Source of the DNA: Garcia nutans
Lineage: Eukaryota > Streptophyta > Magnoliopsida > Malpighiales > Euphorbiaceae
Direction: 5' to 3'
Length of the DNA: 64,000 bases
NCBI GenBank assembly: GCA_947685225.1
Contig: CANTUV010000024.1
Coordinates: 29,220,001 to 29,284,000, forward strand
In this document: positions 58,427 through 64,000 of the stretch, one piece after another
Position numbering within the stretch: position 1 is the stretch's first letter
Layout of the letters: each line of letters opens with the position of its first letter
Notes under the pieces: generated by a model
Told to the model about the DNA's origin: nothing
Seen by the model: the letters and a program-made list of their open reading frames with translations, nothing else
Databases searched by the model: none
Position numbers and translations under genes: made by a program

Positions 58427-58441
58427 AGTAGGGGGCAAAAC
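58427..58441 (+). promoter_or_regulatory. Polypurine tract of the Tat-like element
   Basis: AGTAGGGGGCAAAAC stands directly before the LTR start TGTAAACTC at 58442. It supports reading 58442 as the start of a 3' LTR and not of a solo LTR. Confidence 0.75.
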
Positions 58442-59631
58442 TGTAAACTCTTAATTTTAACACCAGTTCAAATGTGGTTTTAATTTAAAGGGTGGATCAA
58501 GTTTGGTTCCAATAACAAGGTCTAAATTAAATAAGGTCTAATTCATTTAATGTTTGCATTAGGTTGATTTAATTTAAATCAGTTTAATATAGTTAAATTT
58601 TGATTCAAGCCATGTCGAATTAGCAGCCATAATTAAAAGAGGCAGACACAAAGCTTAGTAAATCAATTTTGAGAACAAATCAAAGAGATAAAAGCAAAAC
58701 TAAAAGAGAGGTAGTAGGATTAAAGCTAACTCATAGTTCAATTGCATGCATTAATTATGTTCTCTAATAAAATAATAAAACTTGATCCAAGCAGTGGCAG
58801 TAGCATCATCAACCTTGTTTCAACCTATCAAATTGGTGGAGCCAACAATGCAGGCTCAACTTCCTTTAACCAATTCAATTCAATTTCACTATTTTTTTTA
58901 TTTTATTAATTCCTTGCATCATTTAATTAATGGCCAATGGTATAAGTTATTTATAGTAACCCATAAGGCTTAGGATTAAAGCTAACTCATAGTTCAATTG
59001 TATGCATTAATTATGTTCTCACAAATCTAAAACCCTAGTTGCACAATAATGTTGTTATATGGTTTTCCAAAACCCTAATTCATTTATTTTAGTTTAAGTT
59101 TAAGTATTAAAGCATAGAGTTATAGTTTTCATTAAACCCTAATTGTCACATTTTAATCATAATTTCCACAATAAAACCCTAATTCCACAACAAAACATAT
59201 TTTGTATATCATTAACCTTTCGAGGGCGCTGCCCCCCTTGACCCCCGCCCGCTAACCGACTAGCAGGACCGCCATGTACGTTGCATACTATAATTCATTA
59301 AGGGGTTAATATTAATATTTACTTATGGATTGCAATTTTTATGGTTGATCTTAATTTCATTAGTTTAGCCCTAATTTTAAATTCTTTATATGTTTATGGA
59401 TTGCAATTTTTTATTATTTGAAAATTTAAAATTATAAAAGGCATGATTTTACCTATGGTAGGTGCCTTAGTTTATTTAAATTGTTTCTTATGTTATGTTT
59501 CTTATTTTAATTTATTTTTGGGACAATTGTAAAGGACATGTTTCCACCAATCGATAGGTGTCATTTTATTTACTTATATTTTGGACATTAGACATTATAA
59601 GGGCATGTTTCTATCTAGTATGTGTGCCCAT

Positions 59632-62087
59632 TGTAACACCCCTACCTCCGATACATGCACATTACATTCACCACAAAGTAATATACATGCACTGAACATA
59701 GGGATGCTACGGCTTTCCTTAACATTTAAAACATTTTAAAAGATATTATAACCTTTATAATTGTATATTATAGAAAATAAGTAATTTACTTGTAGTACCA
59801 AACAAAGTAGATATATATACATTTACTTAGTACGCAGCGGAATCTATAAAATAATTACATATATGAAAGCAGTTAAATCCATATTTACAAATATACATAT
59901 ATTCACATTATAAACAAAACTTTACAAAATATAAAGAAGTTATACATGATTGGCAGCTTGCTCTGATCTTTAAGTCCCAAAATAACCTCTTCAATTTCTA
60001 CTCTCACTCGGTCTCGTGGAGCTCTCAGGTTCAACTCTGTTACCTGCGCGATCAACACTATCGCGCTAAGCCAACGGCTTAGTAGTACAAAATATGCCAA
60101 CATTATGTTTAATGCAATGTAATGCCACACATATTATTAAGAAAGGCAACAACATAGGTGAAAAAGCTAACATCACACCTTTGCATTTCACAAATCATAA
60201 TCATATAAGCATACCACATTTCAACACAACATTATTGATGGAGATCTATCAACATATCTTCATATTTCACAAGCCATACATATATAAACATATCACATTT
60301 CAATATTTTTCCATATACTTTATTAGTCAATCATTTTACCATTCATGACTCACATTTAACAAAGACAAGCATGGGCCCAAAACACACTAATATGCCATTC
60401 AATTTTCAGAGTTAATGCTTTGGTTTTATTATCACATTTATCATTATCATAATCCCAACTAGGCTTCAAGGATTAGGTTCAACCAAGCTTCAAGGGGAGC
60501 AAAGCATGCTAAGCATCAACCCAACTTGGCTTCAAGAACCAATCCAACCTAGCTTCAAGGGTTGTAACATCTCAATTAGGCTTCAAGGATCAAATCCAAC
60601 CTAACTTCAAGAGATTGTTACCATTATTAGGCATGCCACCAACAACATACTCTGAAAATGGAATAACACATTAGCCACACAACTCAATTATTATTTAATT
60701 ATCATTTCCATTCTCAATTCTCATCATCATTTAGGCAACATGCCTTATTTCTTTCAATTGCATCATCATAGCCAATCACAATGGCTTCAATTACATTTGC
60801 ATCATTATCACCAAACACATTGGTTTTACATCTCATTATATCTCAAATCACATTGATTCATTCATCACTCAAGCATACATAATCAATGGCATTGCACATA
60901 CTTTTTCAATGATCATCATGTATATATATACATAACAATTTACATCATTCATGGACTTAGAATCTTCCACATACATTTGTTTGGATCATTATTGTTTAAA
61001 GTGTGTTTAAAGTGTTTATGTTTAGGTTTAGATACCAAAAATACCTTTAAAGAATCAAAACCATGCAAGAAGAACAAAGAATAAAAACATTAACTAACAC
61101 ATTTGAGGGACACGGGCAGCATACTTGAGGGACACGGCCAAGCTTGTGGCCGTGTCTCTCAACACAATTTTGGCAGTAGCAAACACATGCATAAGACACG
61201 GCCGTGTCTCTTCAAAATCACTCCAACACGGCTCAATTTTCCTTGACTTGGCCGTGTCTCTCATGAATTGGCCGTGTCTCTCCTTGCTTTTGGCCGTGTC
61301 ACTTAAGAACAAAACCCTAAATGTGACCAACACTCTTCTAAATGCATTTTAACACATTATGCACAACACAAATTCATTCAAATGGATATAATCAAGGTCA
61401 TTAACACTTATTTTGCATGTTTAACACAATAATCACAATTAACCATACATTTAACCATTCATCAATTCCAAACCCTAAGACCAACTTCACACTTGATCTT
61501 CCACTATCAACATCCACTTAAACTTACAATCTTCACAACCAAACCAACACCAAAACACCACATCAACAAATCACAATTCACCTTAGACACAACTTCAAAA
61601 TTAACAAAGGAAAACAAAAGAGTACTAACCTTAAATGAAGAAATTCCACAAATCTCTAACCAAATCCCTTGATTCCTTCTTCAATTTGATTCTAGCATAA
61701 AGAACACCTCTCTTGCTCTCTCTTTTCTTGGATGGCCGGCACACATATGAGAAGAAAAGAAAATACACACAAGTCAACTTTCTCTTCTTCTTTAAATCTC
61801 CACCATGCAATTTAACAAGACAATTACTTAAGTGCCCTTCATCCATTTAACTAACCTCTTGTCTCTTATAAGCCCATTATGTAATTTCACATGCCACAAA
61901 TAAATATCTTCTTGCATTGACTCTCATTTGACCAACTTATATGTTATATATATTATCATATAAACAACATATACACTTTTCTCTAAACCCTCTTCTTTCC
62001 CAAAACACATATATATATATATATATTCAATCCAATTTACTACAACAACATAACCAAGACTTCTAAGGCATGCATTAGGATATTACA
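59632..62087 (-). mobile_element. Solo LTR of the Del/Tekay-related coding-free family
   Basis: 2456 bp, starting TGTAACACCCCTACCTCCGA and ending GCATTAGGATATTACA on the plus strand. The duplication CCCAT is at 59627-59631 and 62088-62092. It has the hairpin pair (60046-60082), the tandem GCTTCAAGG words (60465-60615), the AGCCAATCACAATGGCT word (60772-60790), the CACGGCC cluster (61105-61300) and the GGATGGCCGGCACAC block (61731). It is clearly similar along its length to the LTR at 7003-10184 but has no internal region or second LTR. Confidence 0.92.
61105..61300. repeat. Cluster of CACGGCC palindromes in the solo LTR
   Basis: GGGACACGGCCAAGCTTGTG followed by GCCGTGTC forms a long inverted repeat at about 61131-61158. 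GACACGGCCGTGTC is at about 61195-61208, and three GGCCGTGTC half-sites follow. Opposite-facing short frames over it (61094-61333 and 61125-61352) are by-products. Confidence 0.85.
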
Positions 62088-62467
62088 CCCATTTTATTTG
62101 ATTGCTTTGATTTATCATAATGAATATTCATTTATTAAGATTGAATGTAATATGGATGTTATTATAATAATTAAGAATTTAATAATATTTAGACCAGAAA
62201 AGTACGCCGGTTCCAATAAACCGGGCACTATGGGAGTGCTAGGTCATTTTCACCTTCCCCATATGTACCCAACTTTTTAAACCTAATAGGGGGTTGGGAA
62301 TTCCTTAGAAATTGAGTCATCCACCCATTTCTTTTCTTTCTCAGTCGTTCGAGTGTCGACTCTATTTCTCCGGGTTTAGGCCCGTGTTCTCTAAGGCTCC
62401 AAGCCTGATAGTGTCAAAATTGCAAGAACCATTCCACCAGGAGTGGAGACAAAAATCCCTGCTCACA

Positions 62468-62768
62468 CATACATAAAACAAAAATGTCACAAACAAACTT
62501 ATACATATAATACAACATAATTAGATTGGTCTCGTGCCATAAAAACTCTACTTTCAAGATCAGTCTCTAACTTTGACCTGCTCAGGTTTATCAGGACTAT
62601 CCTACTTTGCTACACTTTTAACTATGGGATGCAATCAACTGCTCTAAGCTTAAAAGCTTAGTGGTACATACTTTTATAACAAAATCCATTTAAAATCAAT
62701 GCACATTTTTCCAAGACACACGGCACATCATGTTATCATTACAATGCAACACTCATTTGCATATTCAT
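62468..62768. other. Short stretch between LTRs
   Basis: No gene. The words TTGGTCTCGTGCCATAAAAACTC-like, GCTCTAAGCTTAAAAGCTTAG and TAGTGGTACATA look like a decayed LTR of the Del/Tekay type (compare 7250-7360). No ends were identified. Confidence 0.35.
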
Positions 62769-64000
62769 TGTTATTGTCTAGGGGAGTGAATTGGTTATTT
62801 TGAAGAGGTGATGGTAATTTGAAAATTTAAGATCAAAAAAAGGCAAGAGAGAAGTAGAGTAGAGAAGAATGAACAAAATAAATTTATAGTTGTTCGGATA
62901 ATCTCAATCCTACATCAACTTCCTTAACAACTTGTTAAGGTTCCACTAATATTGAGTTTTTACAAGCTCAACTTTAACTTGGTGTTTTCACAAGCTCACA
63001 TCAAACTTTTACAAGGTTTGAGAATTTCCCTCACAACTCAGCAAGAGTTTTCCTAGGCTCACTCTATAACCTAAGTCTTTCAAAGCTCACACTTAAACTT
63101 ACAATGGTGTTTCAATGCTCACACTAACACCGAAAGAATACAAGTATAAATTTTGATGCTAAGAAATGAAAGATGTTAAACTTGGCTATTACAATCACAA
63201 TCTTATTTAAAATGGAGTTCCTTGTGGTATTTATATTCAAGTCTTGAACTAGCCGTTTAGAGTGGGAGCTAACATGTTTGATTCTTGTCTTCCCCTTTTC
63301 TACTTTTTTGAGTAGGTTCATGGTCAGACTGCTTTTGGTTCGGTCGGATCAGGCTTGGCATGGTCAGACTATCTTTGGCCCAGTCAGCTCGGGCTTTGCA
63401 TGGTTAGAATGGGCTAGATCCAGCCATGCTCTTCATATTTTCTGACAAAAGTTCATCAACAGCTAGTACACGTGGAATCCAATAATTGAGTGGATGAACA
63501 ACAACTATAATTTTTAAACCTTGTACCAATGGTATGCTCGGGACTAGTTCAGTCCAATTAGTCTTCGCCTGGTCTACTGAGATTTTGAGAGTATTGATGA
63601 TCTTGAGCTTTATTAGAACTTCTTAGATTTTTAGCTTTAGCTCGGCTTGGTCTGACTACATCAGTTTCTATCGTACCTTTCATGGTATGCTAAAGTTTTT
63701 AGAGTATTCAATGATCATGAGCTCTATTGGATGTTCTGAAGATTTATCATGAGCTTGGTATGCTCAAACTTCACAATAGTCCGGTCGGGACATGTAGTCC
63801 ATTCATCAAATGGGAGTAACATTGAGCTTGAGCTCTTCTGGATACTTTGTCTTGAGTTTAGTATGATCTGCTCATCCTTAATTCTATCAGCTTAAGGCTC
63901 GGCGTGCTCAGTTCGTTGCTCAGCTCATGCTCTGTCTAATTAGTTCATGTTTTATCTAATTAGCTCATCCTTTGTCTTGTCTGCTCATTCTATAGCATAC
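62769..64000 (-). repeat. SIRE-like copia LTR, diverged, running off the window
   Basis: It starts TGTTATTGTCTAGGGGAGTG then AATTGG, and shares with the LTR at 5310 the TTTATAGTTGTTCGGATAAT block, the CTTCCTTAACAACTTGTTAA block, and the repeated TTACAAG...CTCAC words. The orientation is the same as at 5310. No primer site lies before it, so it is a solo or truncated LTR. Its distal part (63320-64000) is rich in CATGGTCAGACT, GGTTCGGTCGG and GCTCGG words, the counterpart of the CGGTCGC-rich zone at 6050-6700. Confidence 0.7.

Larger units (their letters stand above)
53650..62467 (+). mobile_element. Plus-strand Tat-like element, 3' part with 3' LTR
   Basis: The body covers 53650-54985 and 57541-58441. 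The 3' LTR is 58442-59631 plus 62088-62467. A purine tract stands directly before the LTR start. No gag or pol is recognisable in this remnant; the body has words such as GGTTGAAAACCTGGAAGGGC and CGAAAACTCAAAGGGCGGGC (53690-53760), which I associate with the non-coding 3' zone of Tat elements. A solo LTR and a Del/Tekay-type solo LTR interrupt it. The left border is uncertain. Confidence 0.6.
58442..62467 (+). repeat. 3' LTR of the Tat-like element, split by a solo LTR
   Basis: It starts TGTAAACTCTTAATTTTAAC, clearly related to TGCAGACCCTTAATTTTTAA at 54986. It ends AAAATCCCTGCTCACA at 62467, the family's terminus. The two parts (58442-59631, 62088-62467) join within the conserved GTGTGCCCATTTTATTTG word. 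A 47-48-bp block beginning GGATTAAAGCTAACTCATAG is present twice (58718 and 58973). A GC-rich patch lies at 59219-59275. It is shorter and more decayed than the 54986 copy. Confidence 0.78.

Overview
The window looks like nuclear DNA of a flowering plant, most likely a eudicot. It is AT-rich, has one gene with short GT-AG introns, and is otherwise packed with plant-type retroelements: Ty1/copia, Ty3/gypsy, an L1-type LINE, and MITE traces. I see no rRNA, tRNA, CRISPR or bacterial-style operon. I cannot name the species. By my reading one ordinary host gene is present, a three-exon cupin-fold membrane-anchored protein at 37098-38568. At least four fifths of the rest is transposon.

Left part (1-29438) is a stack of nested insertions. 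An old minus-strand copia element carries its gag start at 29438. A long LTR now standing alone (17232-28905, target duplication ATCTT) landed in that gag. A coding-free LTR element (19375-28527, target duplication GATAG) then landed in that LTR. A second coding-free LTR element of related type (7003-16921, target duplication GGTTT, LTRs of exactly 3182 bp each and almost identical) split the gag/protease junction. Another copia element (SIRE-like, minus strand, 5' LTR at 5310-6819, body running to about 293) sits in the protease part. Removing these insertions lets the broken gag and protease read on from piece to piece.

Middle part (29439-39100) holds AT-rich sequence with a possible LTR remnant, one unrecognised open frame, a broken minus-strand LINE (32880-36560), a MITE fragment and the cupin gene.

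Right part (39100-64000) holds a decayed minus-strand gypsy element of the Del/Tekay type (39612-44518). Its 5' LTR begins at 44519, hosts a Stowaway-like MITE, and appears to be split by nested Tat-type LTRs before ending at 50657. Next come a decayed minus-strand Tat-like gag (50714-52224) and the 3' end of a plus-strand Tat-like element. The latter has a 23-bp minisatellite, a polypurine tract and a 3' LTR at 58442-62467. A solo LTR (54986-57540, CAATG duplication) interrupts its body, and another (59632-62087, CCCAT duplication) interrupts its LTR. A diverged SIRE-like LTR starts at 62769 and leaves the window.

The least ordinary content is the family of long, coding-free LTR elements. 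They keep a perfect tRNA-iMet primer site and polypurine tract, have no protein genes, and are recently active by LTR identity. Their LTRs share two kinds of DNA architecture: clusters of CACGGCC palindromes, and an adjacent pair of small hairpins conserved in six copies of three sequence types. Being coding-free, they would need proteins from an autonomous relative. The broken gypsy at 39612-44518 shows what such a relative looks like, because its primer-site flank and LTR start match theirs.
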